Positions 54,601 through 64,000 of a stretch of DNA of 64,000 nt are shown in pieces. The stretch lies in contig NC_092671.1 in NCBI RefSeq assembly GCF_964355755.1, positions 40,251,804-40,315,803 on the forward strand, in the 5' to 3' direction. This stretch comes from Antedon mediterranea. Taxonomy: Eukaryota; Echinodermata; Crinoidea; Comatulida; Antedonidae. How positions within the stretch are numbered: the first letter of the stretch is position 1; every line of letters begins with the position of its first letter. The translations under genes and the position numbers were made by a program. The notes beneath the pieces are model-generated. The model had not been told where the DNA came from. It worked only from the letters and a program-made list of their open reading frames with translations, and ran no database searches.

Positions 54601-57600
54601 ACAAATATTGTAATGATATGTCCAAATATGGTAGTGATATCATATGACATCATCGTGTCCATATATGGGCACTTTTTTTGGCACATAAAGTGTTATAGTG
54701 TAGACAGAGCTTTATGTTTCCAAATGTAATCTATATTCACACTAAGGAATGTTATTTTGTTGTTTTACAGGGATATTCTGATAAGGAATACAGGGACCGG
54801 AGGAAGAATATAGCAGAAATTGCCTTCAAATTTAGACAGTGAGTTTCTCTATCCCATCATGGATGTCTTTCTTCTTATTCAGTCTACACTATTAAACTAG
54901 TTTGACAAAAAAGTGTGATGTGCCCAAATATAGTAGTGATATACCCAAATATGGTAGTGATATGACATCATCATGTCCATATATGGGCATATAATAATTT
55001 GTTGTCACATAAAGTTTGATAGTGTAGACAGAGCTTAATTCTGTAATTCTTGAAACCGGATTCTTCAACAGCACCCTCTACAATTCATTTGACAAAAATA
55101 ATACTATCCACTAATATGCTGCAATGCATTGTGGTTCTGTATTTAGCAGAGAGGTCCCTTTACATAATATCTAAATTTGAAATATTCCGGACGATTAAAA
55201 TCTTTATAACACCGAACGTTTAAGATGTTAGTTTAGAAAAGTGAGACTATATTAATGTGTTTTTTTCTATTTTAGTGGACATCAGATTCCACGAGTTGAA
55301 TATACTGAGGAAGAAACAAAAACTTGGTATGTACACTCTCAGAAAAAGAATTAATACATTTGATACATTTAATACAATCATTTTATACTTAGTTAATAAC
55401 GTAATAATGAATAATTATTTATTATATTTCATTGTAGGAAACATGTATATACTACATTGAAAGATTTATTTCCAACTCATGCCTGTAAAGAGCACATCAA
55501 CGTGTTCAAAATTCTGGAGAAAGAGGGTTTATATAGGTAATGCATTACTGTTGTTGATTGTCAAAACATTTCATAAAACAATATCTAAATAGCATCCTCT
55601 ATTTCGAAAAACTTGTAAATTAATACATTTCTTCTTTTCTGCAGCCCAGACAAAATCCCACAGTTGGAAGATGTGTCAAACTTTCTCAAACGTAAGTTGC
55701 TATTATTTTATCTTATGTTCCATTATTAGGTGCGGATCGTGGGAGTCTGAGGACTCTTCCCCAGCAGAAAGTGCTCATGTTTCCCCTTTGAAAGTCATAC
55801 ATACCTTATTATATTATGTGAATTTGTTTTGTAGATCAATCAGGTTTCCAACTTCGACCTGCAGGTGGACTTCTAAGTGCTCGTGACTTTTTGGCGAGTT
55901 TAGCGTTCCGTGTTTTTCAATGCACACAATATGTACGTCACTGTACTTCGCCCATGCACACACCAGAACCGTAAGTTTTCCTTTACTCATATTTCTTTTT
56001 ATTTTTTCTGATGTTTTTAATTGTACTACATATATAATTATAATTACTAGATGGTTCTCGAATACATAGTACTCATCGTAAAAAAACTGGCGATTTCAAA
56101 TGTACGTACCGCATGACTATAAAACATTGTCGTTTACAGAAACAAATAAATAGACACAATGATTTATGCAGTCAACCAAAATTAGCACCCTGCGAATTAC
56201 TTCCAAAAGAGAAACTTGTCACAAAATGAGTCAAAATGTTTGATTTGGACTCATTTAAACAAACCCAATTTGTGTTTTGTATCTGACATTAGGGTTGAGG
56301 GTTGGGGGATGAGGATGGATACAAAGAGGAACAATTTTAAGCATGGTTATACCAAATAATTTGGAATGTTCCATTCATTGCAAATCAATACATTTGTATA
56401 AACGTATATTAAATCTATCAAAATAGTATTTTTTAAAGAAAATCGGCCTGTCTTCAACATTATGATACTGTACTCGAGCTGTTCAACCAGTTTTCAGACA
56501 TTAAAAGCAATTATCGTAGGAGGAGATAGGAAAATGCGAAGCATCCTCGTATTATTGTATGCGGGTATTTTTCACGATGGACATGCATCCTTCGTCTGTC
56601 TCCGATGAAGCTCTTGCTGAAAGATTTTCTGTGTTTTTTGTAAATAAAATTAAATCAATTCGTGATTCACTAGAAAATGAAAATACTGGCGAAGTTATAA
56701 CTGCTTCTGATAAATGTAATATATCTTATGGTTTAACTAGGTCTATACGGTTTTCTCAGTTCGAACCTGCAAGTGATGAGGAAATTTTAAAAATTGTCAA
56801 AAATTCTCCCTCTAAATCATGTGCACTTGACCCGGTACCAACTTCACTGATTAAGAAATGTACTTCTGCATTTATTCCATTAATCACACATATTGTTAAT
56901 AAGTCTCTTGAAAGTGGTTCTTTCCCAGAGTCTCTAAAAGTCACCCATGTTCGACCCACATTGAAAAAAAAGGTCTAGATCCCGAGATTCTGAAAAACTA
57001 CAGACCTATCTCGAATCTTAGTTTTTTAGGAAAAATAATTGAGAAGGTTGTTTCTAAACGGATTTTGTCGCATGTACAAAAACATGGCCTACTTGATCCG
57101 TATCAATCTGCCTACAAAGCGCATCACAGTACTGAAACGGCATTACTTCGTGTAAATAATGACATCCTACGTGGGATGGATGATGGAAAGCTAACTGCTC
57201 TAGTATTATTAGATTTAAGTGCAGCATTTGATACGGTTGATCATTCTGTGTTGCTAAATAGACTCAGTACTTATATTGGTATTGAAGGAAATGCACTTGA
57301 TTGGTGTCGGTCATATTTGGAAAAACGACCTCAACACGTATGTATTGGTGATGCTATTTCAAAAGCTTCTTTTCTAAACTTTTCGGTACCACAAGGATCT
57401 GTTCTTGGGCCGCAATGGTTTACTATTTATTTACACCCGATACGGGATATCATAAGTAAATATGATCTGTGCTATCATGTTTATGCTGATGATACTCAGA
57501 TTTATATTTCTTTTAAACCTACTATGAAACACAGTGACATTTCTTTGGAATTGCTCCAACATTGTATCTATGAATTGCGTGTCTGGATGAAAAACAACTT

Positions 57601-60595
57601 TCTTAAATTAAATGATGAAAAAACAGAATTTGTTCTCTTTGGATCAAAACAGCAGTTGGAAAACTGCCACCAAGCTTTATTCACATTGGTGAAACCCAAA
57701 TTGACCCGGCTAGGCAGGTTAGAAATCTTGGGGTTGAAATGGATGTGGGTATGACTATGATTTCTCATATCTCAAAAACTATTTCTGCGTCGTCTTTTCA
57801 CTTGCGAAACATTCGAAGGATTCGTAAGTTTATAAATGAGACAGCAGCTAAACAACTTGTTCATGCTTTTGTCACTTCACGACTAGATATGGGAAACTCT
57901 TTGCTATACGGGCTACCACAAAAACAACTCCACAGGCTCCAACTGATTCAAAATACAGCGGCACGAGTTGTTAAAAAATTACCAAGATATGGACACATAT
58001 CAAATACTTTGGAAATATTGCATTGGCTCCCTGTTAGGTACCGCATTGCTTTTAAAATATTACTCTTTGTTTTTAAGTCTATAAATGGCATGGCTCCTGA
58101 ATATATTTCTGACATGCTTAGGCTGTATGTTCCCGGACGTAATCTGCGCTCTAGTGACTCGCTGCTTCTACATCAGCCTAAGTCTCACCACTCATGGGGT
58201 GACAGAGCATTCTCCGTTACTGCTCCTCGTCTGTGGAATGCTCTACCGAGCTCTATAAGATTTTGCAAAACTGTTGATACTTTTAAAAAATTATTAAAAA
58301 CACATTTATTCATTAAGGCATATGGAAATCATGAGGTTTCTTAAAAGTTCTTAAAGTTGTTTAGACTTAGAATTGTTTTGTATACCTTTTCCTGGCCAGC
58401 ATTCTCTTTGGGGTGCCTCTGTCTTGGTTGTTGTCTCTGAGCACCCGGTCGTCTGTGGCAAGGCAAATGTGTATCCTGCTCCTTTGTTTGGTCACCTAGG
58501 TAGGGGTCCGGGACCGCGACAGAATGACAACGGATGGGGACCCTCCAAAGAAATTGCATTTTATTTGCCAGGAATTTGTATGATTTATTTCTTTTTTATT
58601 TTTAAATGCGCCTTGAGCACTCTGGAGTGGTATGTGCGCTATAAAAATCTTATTATTATTTATTATTATTATTAGACAGTGTATACCACGATCGGAAAAC
58701 ACCCTTATTTTGGGGGCAAATCGTTGAACCTAAATTCGTTTTAATTGTCAATAACTAATTATCTAACTCAATTTAATTGGTAAACAGGGTTACATCACGT
58801 GGTTAAAATCAGTACCGAAAGTACGAACCAACTTTATATACCATCGAGTAAACATTCTAGAAGTAACGCGCAATTTACCGAATTTTGCCCTTACGTAAAT
58901 TTATATATAGATACCCAAATCGCTGTACCGTATACGTAGGCCTACTATTAATTACAGCAATGTAGTATTTGCATCCAAAGTAGCACAGTGACCTGTTGTG
59001 AGTGAAGTTGAATGTCAATTTCGATTTATCATTAAAATCTTTATTTATTACGTAATACTTTTTACAATTTTCAGGGATTGTTGCCATGAACTACTTGGTC
59101 ACGTGCCTATGCTAGCTGATCCAGAATTTGCTCAATTTTCACAAGTAAGAACCATTTATTTTGATTCATCAGTAAATAAGGCCATAAGTGTTGTATGGTA
59201 TTTATTTCATAAATTATTATTAAATGTTCTCTTTTTACTCACAATTGCAATTTTGAAGATGATGTGTTTTTATTTTATTTAGGAAATCGGTATTGCTTCG
59301 CTTGGTGTTTCAGATGAAGATATTACAAAATTATCTACGGTAAGTTAAAGCATTGTAGATAAACAAAAGGACACATTCTCGGTTAACATTGTCTTTTTAT
59401 TTATTTATTTATTTATTTTATGACGTATTTATATTTATTATTTGTATTATCTAGGTTTATTGGTTTACAGTAGAGTTTGGTCTGTGTAAAGAGGGCGCCA
59501 GTACTAAGGCTTATGGAGCTGGTCTACTCTCAGCTTATGGAGAACTAAAGGTGATTCACATTAACTGGTTATTCCTTTCCTGTCCCCCAAGATTCTACTA
59601 CCAGTGTTAACACGCGCAACACTAGGTCGTAAGCGCATTGTGACAAATCGCGCGTTTGCGACCAAATGGGAACCCAAGCTTTAATTCATTAGGGCCTACA
59701 TTATTTAATTGTGAATGGGTCCCGATACAATTCTTATAATTCCTCCTGTTATTATTGATATTATTATAATTTATTTATTATTATTACTATTTAACAATAT
59801 ACAGGATTACACAATCAGGTAAAAGAAAACCTTTTTAGCATCGTGGTCCTGTCTTTAAAAAAATCAGGGAAAAAAATGTTTCGTTTTGTGAAAAAAAATG
59901 AGATCGATATCTAGCTTTGAGTGAAGCAATTGTTGGGGAATATTTAATTTATATCTCTATTTTTGTTTTAATTGACAGTTTGCGTTATCAGATGAACCCG
60001 AGCAACGAATGTTTGAGCCGTCAGTAGTTGCTGTACAAGAATACCAAGACCAGACATATCAACCCATCTACTACGTCACACAATCTTTCGAAAAAGCCAA
60101 AGCACAGATGAGGTTAGTAGTGTTTATTCAATATGATGACATCACAGAGTGCGTGATAAACATGATGACGTTTAAAATATAATAATAATGATTATGATGA
60201 TAATGATGAGGATGATAATGATGATGATGATGCTAATGATGATGATGATGCTAATGATGATGATGATGATGTTGATAATGATGGTTATGATGATAATGAT
60301 GATGATGATAACGATGATGATGATAATAATGATGATTATGATGACAACGATGATATATTTTGCTGAAAGTAAACAATTAAAATCAATGACAAGATAGTAA
60401 AGCAATTAATAACATTTCCGTATAATTTTCTACAGGCAATTTGTAAGCAATATGAACAGACCTGTACAGTTACGTTACAATCCATTCACACAGTCCATAG
60501 AAGTTCTGGAGAATATTTCTACAGTTGGTAGGCTCCTTAAAGACGTCAAAAATGAGTTGGATACGTTGATGTCTGTATGTGAAAGACTAGCGTAA
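39667..60595 (+). CDS. TH: Tyrosine 3-monooxygenase, complete, 14 exons, 488 aa
   Basis: Exons: 39667-39720, 42434-42673, 48063-48228, 52978-53066, 54771-54838, 55276-55326, 55438-55536, 55645-55691, 55835-55970, 59075-59144, 59283-59339, 59455-59550, 59979-60112, 60436-60595 (TAA). It makes L-DOPA, the rate-limiting step of catecholamine synthesis, in neurons. RKQSLIED (Ser28) matches the vertebrate Ser40 PKA site. A regulatory ACT-like domain follows, then [13 protein letters not shown]. Fe ligands are H321 and H326 (CHELLGH) and E366. D415 in YQDQTYQ matches the Asp (rat D425) that favours tyrosine. Numbering is ten below rat. Oddity: the pterin loop reads LRPAGGLLS instead of the nearly invariant LRPVAGLLS. 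The C-terminal heptad ([13 protein letters not shown]) fits tetramerisation. Confidence 0.97.
39995..40123. mobile_element. M1 MITE in TH intron 1
   Basis: Left end AAGCTCTGTCTACACTATC is intact; right end gtgtagacagaggtt has one change. Confidence 0.83.
40124..42433 (+). other. Rest of TH intron 1
   Basis: AT-rich. Around 41078-41140 a gagcac..ggatatgtgcgctttata word followed by (ATT)n is a LINE L2-type 3' end fragment. No gene is supported. Confidence 0.45.
42720..43050 (+). pseudogene. Decayed LINE reverse transcriptase fragment, copy 1
   Basis: From 42795 the frame reads [17 protein letters not shown], and near 42998 [16 protein letters not shown], the RT motifs usually seen as DLSKAFDTV and QGSxLGPxLF. 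Stops and a shift separate them. It lies at the start of TH intron 2 and is paralogous to 44110-44494. Confidence 0.7.
43738..43945. repeat. G/T-rich degenerate tandem repeat
   Basis: Units of ggtagttaagttgtccgg and ggtagttgggttaggggt alternate about ten times; a short related patch recurs at 44505-44580. Confidence 0.85.
43953..44055. mobile_element. M1 MITE, truncated copy
   Basis: AAATATGGTATAGTGATATG and right end atagtgtagacagggctt are kept; the left end is replaced by the G/T-rich repeat. Confidence 0.75.
44110..44494 (+). pseudogene. Decayed LINE reverse transcriptase fragment, copy 2
   Basis: Direct copy of 42720-43022 with about 85 bp extra near 44185-44250. The frame from 44258 reads [15 protein letters not shown] and the block ends in ggctctcttctcggacctct. 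Both fragments share the same truncation at the 3' side, followed in one by coding sequence and in the other by the ggtag repeat. Confidence 0.7.
44590..46640 (+). other. Middle of TH intron 2, no gene seen
   Basis: AT-rich sequence with several taggcctac words and a (cattcatt)n run near 46022. The frames at 45311-45505 and 45580-45801 carry no recognisable motif. Confidence 0.45.
46640..46840. repeat. Imperfect 20-bp repeat cluster
   Basis: catttaccgtttacgcgttt and close variants recur about seven times, with a 70-bp gap after 46740. Confidence 0.8.
47658..47803. mobile_element. M2 MITE, nearly full-length, TH intron 2
   Basis: cactagcgacgcaacgca at left and gcgtctctagtggga at right are inverted; the centre holds gaccaatcacaagcgatgg and its mirror cttgtcattggtcaact. 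Confidence 0.83.
48737..49161. repeat. 37-bp minisatellite, about 11 copies, TH intron 3
   Basis: The unit combines ccttctacccttactgtctc and caccctctattcaccag. Minor variants are present (ctctaccc; one unit lacking 9 bp near 48973). The 207-codon frame over it is a repeat artefact. The same unit recurs at 52450-52664. Confidence 0.95.
49860..51930. mobile_element. Possible composite element bounded by aataatgccaga words
   Basis: The left border (gttgccagcg, then aaataatgccagat twice) and right border (cattatgccagatg, aataatgccagaaatggcaac) contain similar words, partly inverted (GTTGCCA / TGGCAAC). Between them lies the ~200-bp satellite and unrelated DNA. The boundaries are tentative. Confidence 0.35.
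50216..51240. repeat. About 200-bp dimeric satellite, five copies
   Basis: gtgtctccaggacctcagcc recurs near 50341, 50534, 50735, 50936 and 51138. Each unit has two related halves of about 100 bp: one with gacctcagccccaccatgg, the other with ggatcttagcccaccatag, each followed by aaaatggca and aaataaaaatatat. It is therefore a higher-order repeat. Confidence 0.88.
52155..52255 (+). pseudogene. LINE reverse transcriptase thumb fragment
   Basis: The frame reads [21 protein letters not shown], the N-x-LxLNxxKTKExIIDFRK motif of L2/Rex-type LINEs, then stops after about 35 codons. No other LINE domain is adjacent. Confidence 0.65.
52450..52664. repeat. 37-bp minisatellite, second array, about 6 copies
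   Basis: Same unit as 48737-49161, with variants cagcgttctacc, ttactttctcc and one unit shortened at ttcaacattc. It is separated from the first array by 3.3 kb of other repeats in the same intron. Confidence 0.95.
52763..52840 (+). other. Repeat fragment with hammerhead-like CTGATGA box, copy 2
   Basis: ctgatgaatggctggtgttg is followed by cccaaaagctctgctaactt. Homologous to 24603-24700 in the PAH gene. Confidence 0.5.
53478..53590. mobile_element. M2-related fragment, TH intron 4
   Basis: cttggtttctattgg, caaccaatcacacatcg and ccttgcgttgcgtcgg are M2 words in a rearranged, diverged copy. Confidence 0.55.
54080..54148. mobile_element. M2 MITE right-end fragment
   Basis: Contains ccatcgcttgtgattggtca, gcttgcgttgcgtcctagtg and ggaaccaagcttt, the right half of M2. 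Confidence 0.7.
54552..54712. mobile_element. M1 MITE, full-length, TH intron 4
   Basis: Ends AAGCTCTGTCTACACTATC and GATAGTGTAGACAGAGCTT-like, flanked by TA on both sides. Confidence 0.87.
54880..55036. mobile_element. M1 MITE, TH intron 5
   Basis: Left end reduced to cagtctacactattaaac, right end gtgtagacagagctt complete. It makes up about a third of the intron. Confidence 0.83.
56033..58913 (-). mobile_element. Interspersed repeat, copy 2, interrupted by a LINE
   Basis: Reverse complement of the repeat at 5113-6566, filling TH intron 9. It is split at about 56588/58676 by the LINE below: the two flanks are contiguous in the anoctamin copy. It also lacks the ~650-bp segment 5590-6245. Confidence 0.75.
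56588..58675 (+). pseudogene. L2/CR1-type LINE, 5'-truncated, frameshifted
   Basis: It encodes the end of ORF2 in three frames. Frame 1 (to 56978) has [14 protein letters not shown] and ends after an A-run. Frame 2 (about 56980-57754) has [50 protein letters not shown] and catalytic [10 protein letters not shown]. Frame 3 (57739-58344) has [37 protein letters not shown] 3' UTR with ttgagcactctggagtggta and gtgcgctataaaaatc ends in an (ATT)n tail at 58650-58674. The endonuclease and 5' part are missing. It is in the sense orientation in TH intron 9. Upstream codons of the first frame (56559-56587) belong to the host repeat. Confidence 0.88.
59610..59690. mobile_element. M2-related fragment, TH intron 12
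   Basis: cgcgcaacactaggtcg, ttgtgacaaatcgcgcg and aaatgggaacccaagctttaa resemble the M2 right end but are diverged. Confidence 0.5.
60181..60356. repeat. (GAT)n microsatellite, TH intron 13
   Basis: Imperfect GAT/AAT trinucleotide run. Open frames of Met/Ile on both strands are artefacts. Confidence 0.95.
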
Positions 60596-62324
60596 CAAAT
60601 CGTATGTTTCGATATAAGGAACAAAATGATAATTTATCTTTGAATCTGAAACTAAAACCAGATTATATTTAATCTATTATTTATAATCTATTATTTATAG
60701 TCTATTATAGAGGTATTTATTTGTATGATGTGTACGGTTCGTTTCTTGTTGGTTTCTCTGACATGAATCTGTTATCCATTGTCGCTGGCAAACAAATTAT
60801 GTTTAGTTTTTAAATTTTAATCGGTTTTAGTTTAATCACGAAGGTTTAATAACAAAACTTTGAACACAGATAAAATTTATTTTTTTAATTAGTTAATATA
60901 TTATTATTATAGTGAGTAGGAATTATGATGTATTTATAGGTCAACATATCCTACCGTAGATGAATATGAAGAGGATTAGTGAAATATAATATGAATATAG
61001 CATATTGGAAGTTACCACATTGTATTTAGTGAGCAATGGTTAGATATTTGATACTATTATACACGATTTATTTATTTTAAAACCTAAGTTAATTGGGCTC
61101 CCGAATTTTTTATTGATGAAATTGTGATTCTCTAATCAAAGATTAGGAGAGGAATATCTTCAAATCAAATTGTATTATAATACCACAACATAATACATGC
61201 ATAAATAAATGCATTGATAAAATGTCAACGTACACAAATAAATAAATAGAATATGACTATGTGCTCTTTACGACAGTAATATTTAAATTTAAAATATGTG
61301 TGGAATAATATCGGATATCATTATTTTTTACTAATAATTTATTTAAAGAAAAATTAATATACAGTATTATGAATTTTGTTATTTCGGATGATGTTATAAT
61401 AATTAAGACGGAACACAACTTAATGGATAAGTACACTTCTTGTGGAAGCCTTAATCAAGTTTGCGTTATAACACAAATGTAACTATTATTACGTAATGAG
61501 ATGCTTTATGAACATTTCATAAACGAATTGTAGACCTTTTTTATGAATGAGTAATGAGTAATGTAATAGTAATGTTAATGTAAATGTACCTGCAATATAT
61601 CATTTCAATACTAAATGTTTGTTATGTTTCTATTGATTATTATTCTCAAACGTAGGGGTAGATCGAAATAGATATTTTACTCTATGATATATGATATGAT
61701 ATGATATATGATATGATATATGTTAAGAATAAAGAATATACTATAACATTTATTAATTTATTGAAACAAATTTAAACCATTTTTATTCAATAAAACAAAA
61801 GACAATCAGATATTACTAGGCCTATATACTAATTTTTTTAATAGATACTAAACATTTTTGTCAACAAAAGCGTTTGAAAAAGATTCAATAAGTGTGTTTA
61901 AATATTACCATAAAAACTTATTCCTTTATAATCAGGTGTAAAAACCGAAGAAAACAATTGATAAATGCAGTTTCAAATGTTGGACATGATCAACCAGAAA
62001 AGTTGAAGGGAGCCCTCTAGAGCGTTACAAAAAACATCACCTTTCTAAAGATATAGAAAATCACCCGGGTTCAACGGCTCAACGAGTAAAACGTCTGCAA
62101 CACACACGGAGTCACAGAGTAATAAAGGTACGTGGGTTCGATTCTTTCATTAACCATCTAGTTAAGTTCCTCTTTCAGCAAAAAACGCGAAACAAATCCG
62201 GTCGATAAATACGCGAAATTAGAAGAAAAACAGTAAATATATAAACTGAACACAATCATACAAAGAAGTTGTTCTAATATTTGTATTTTAAATAATGCAA
62301 TATTCAATCAATGTTTTGAGGTAA
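60596..62324 (+). other. TH 3' UTR and flank
   Basis: AT-rich; an AATAAA candidate lies at 61728-61733 beside an atgatat microsatellite (61685-61722). Near 62066-62155 a tRNA-like pattern (ggctcaacgagtaaaacg, then gtgggttcgattc) may be a SINE relic. No gene is seen. Confidence 0.45.
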
Positions 62325-64000
62325 CATGCGCGTCTGCGCATTTTAGATTATGATGCGCAGACGCATAATTGTGCTATAGTAACCAGTTTTATTGAAAAAT
62401 AAAAAGGTCGAAAATTTGCCATTTAAAAAAAAAAAAACCCTGTACAGGGAAATTTCCGAAAAATGGCCGAATTTCGACCCTTTTATTTTTTTGACATAAA
62501 TGGTTACTATTGCATAATAAACATGCGCAGAGTCGAATAATGGGTTCTGCGCATGTCAATTGTGCTATAGTAACCACTTTTGACATAAATGGTTACTATA
62601 GCATGAAAAACATGCGTAGAGTCGAATAATGGGTTCTGCGCATGTTAATTGTGCTATAGTAACCAGTTTTATCGATAAATAAAAAGGTCGAAAATTGGCA
62701 ATTTTTTTTAAAAAATCCCTGTACTAATAGTACAGAAAAATTTCCGAAAAATGGCCGATTCTCGACCCTTTTATTTTTTTACATAAATGGTTACTATAGC
62801 ATAATAGACATGGGCAGAGTCGAATAATGGATTCTGCGCATGTCAATTGTGCTATAGTAACCACTTTTGAAATAAATGGTTACTATAGCATAATAGACAT
62901 GCGCAGAGTCGAATAATGGGTTCTGCGCAAGTCAATTGTGCTATAGTAACCAGTTTTGACATAAATGGTTACTATAGCATAATAAACATGCGCAGAGTCG
63001 AATAATGGGTTCTGCGCATGTCAATTGTGCTATAGTAACCACCTTTGACATAAATGGTTACTATAGCATAATAAACATGCGCAGAGTCGAATAATGGGTT
63101 CTGCGCATGTCAATTGTGCTACAGTAACCACTTTTGACATAAATGGTTACTATAGCATAATAAACATGCGCAGAGTCGAATAATGGGTTCTGCGCATGTT
63201 AATTGTGCTATAGTAACCAGTTTTATCAAAAAATAAAAAGGTCGAAAATTGGCAATTTTTTTGAAAAAATCCCTGTACTATAGTGCAGGAAAATTTCCGA
63301 AAAATGGCCGATTTTCGACCCTTTTATTTTTTTACATAAATGGTTACTATAGCATAATAGACATGCGCAGAGTCAAATAATGGGTTCTGCGCATGTCAAT
63401 TGTGCTACAGTAACCACTTTTGACATAAATGGTTACTATAGCATAATAAACATGCGCAGAGTCGACTAATGGGTTCTGCGCATGTTAATTGTGCTATAGT
63501 AACCAGCTTTATCGAAAAATAAAGAGGTCGAAAATTGGCAATTTTTTTGAAAAAATCCCTGTACTATCAATCAATCAAAGTAACATTTATTTCTCTTGTC
63601 TTTCATAGAAAATAAAAATTAACAGTAAAAATGATTAAAATAAGAGGGGCAACATTCCTAAAAAGCAAAGCTTGTATAAGGCAGCCCATAGAAAATGAAA
63701 AAAAAAAAAACAGGACAACACGGGAACCGGAAACAGGACAAAAACAGTAATGAAGACTTTTAGATTCAGTACTATAGTACAGGAAAATTTCCGAAAAATT
63801 GCCGATTTTCGACCCTTTTATATTTTTTACATAAATGGTTACTATAGCATAATAGACATGCGTAGAGTCGAATAATGGGTTCTGCGCATGTCAATTGTGC
63901 TATAGTAACCACTTTTGACATAAATGGTTACTATAGCATAATAGACATGCGCAGAGTCGAATAATGGGTTCTGCGCATGTCAATTGTGCTATAGTAACCA
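62325..64000. repeat. Hairpin satellite, 88-bp unit, runs off window end
   Basis: The core unit has nested inverted repeats: tggttactatagca pairs with tgctatagtaacca, and catgcgcaga with tctgcgcatg, around a gtcgaataatgggt loop. Unit copies recur every 88 bp. They alternate with a second palindrome of about 115 bp: ataaaaaggtcgaaaattgg mirrored by ccgattttcgacccttttat around cctgtactatagtacagg. At least ten core units are visible. Confidence 0.93.
63570..63768 (-). mobile_element. Short retroelement insertion in the satellite
   Basis: About 200 bp interrupts the centre of a palindrome, flanked by GTACTA on both sides, a likely 6-bp target duplication. On the minus strand it ends in aaataaatgttactttgatt with a (TTGA)n tail, typical of LINE/SINE 3' ends. 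Confidence 0.65.

Noticed and set aside
60172-60405. Ile-rich and Met-rich frames on both strands
   Set aside because: Translations of a GAT/AAT microsatellite in TH intron 13.
62066-62155. Possible tRNA gene in the TH 3' flank
   Set aside because: Box-like words are present but the acceptor and anticodon stems do not pair; at best a SINE relic.

Overview
The window is animal nuclear DNA: AT-rich, with multi-exon genes, GT-AG introns, and dense transposons and minisatellites. The gene set (tyrosine and phenylalanine hydroxylase, an anoctamin, a death-effector-domain protein, a LURAP1/FAM167-like protein), the vertebrate-like exon boundaries and the frequent aggcctac/taggcct words suggest an invertebrate deuterostome, most likely an echinoderm or another ambulacrarian. 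The taxon is an inference.

Layout. 1-7941 (+) is the 3' part of an anoctamin (TMEM16) gene. Two homologous 75-nt exons (149-223 and 784-858) look like a mutually exclusive pair for the start of the first membrane helix, and the exon ending at 2972 has been amplified with its splice donor into an 18-copy tandem array. 7942-12605 is intergenic and repeat-rich (11, 18, 43 and 58 bp minisatellites, one MITE). 12618-14804 (+) encodes a 541-aa protein with an N-terminal death effector domain. 16520-17470 (-) encodes a LURAP1/FAM167-like coiled-coil protein. 18463-36168 (+) is a complete 13-exon phenylalanine hydroxylase gene (447 aa). 39667-60595 (+) is a complete 14-exon tyrosine hydroxylase gene (488 aa). 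60596-64000 is the TH 3' flank and then a hairpin-rich satellite running off the window.

How the genes relate. PAH (Phe to Tyr) and TH (Tyr to L-DOPA) catalyse consecutive steps and lie head to tail about 3.5 kb apart. From the WFPR exon onward their exon lengths match exactly (89, 68, 197, 136, 70, 57, 96, 134 nt), except that the 197-nt PAH exon is split into 51+99+47 in TH. This is a tandem duplication that has kept its ancient structure. Residue swaps at the known substrate-selecting position separate the two enzymes cleanly.

Mobile DNA. Introns hold a Penelope-like element with an open RT/GIY-YIG reading frame and inverted terminal copies; a 5'-truncated, frameshifted L2/CR1-type LINE nested in a second repeat whose unoccupied copy lies in the anoctamin gene; a 2.3-kb foldback element; a 565-bp MITE; and two MITE families called here M1 (ends AAGCTCTGTCTACAC, about 13 copies) and M2 (ends GGTTCCCACTAG, about 6 loci). 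Most other long reading frames are translations of tandem repeats.
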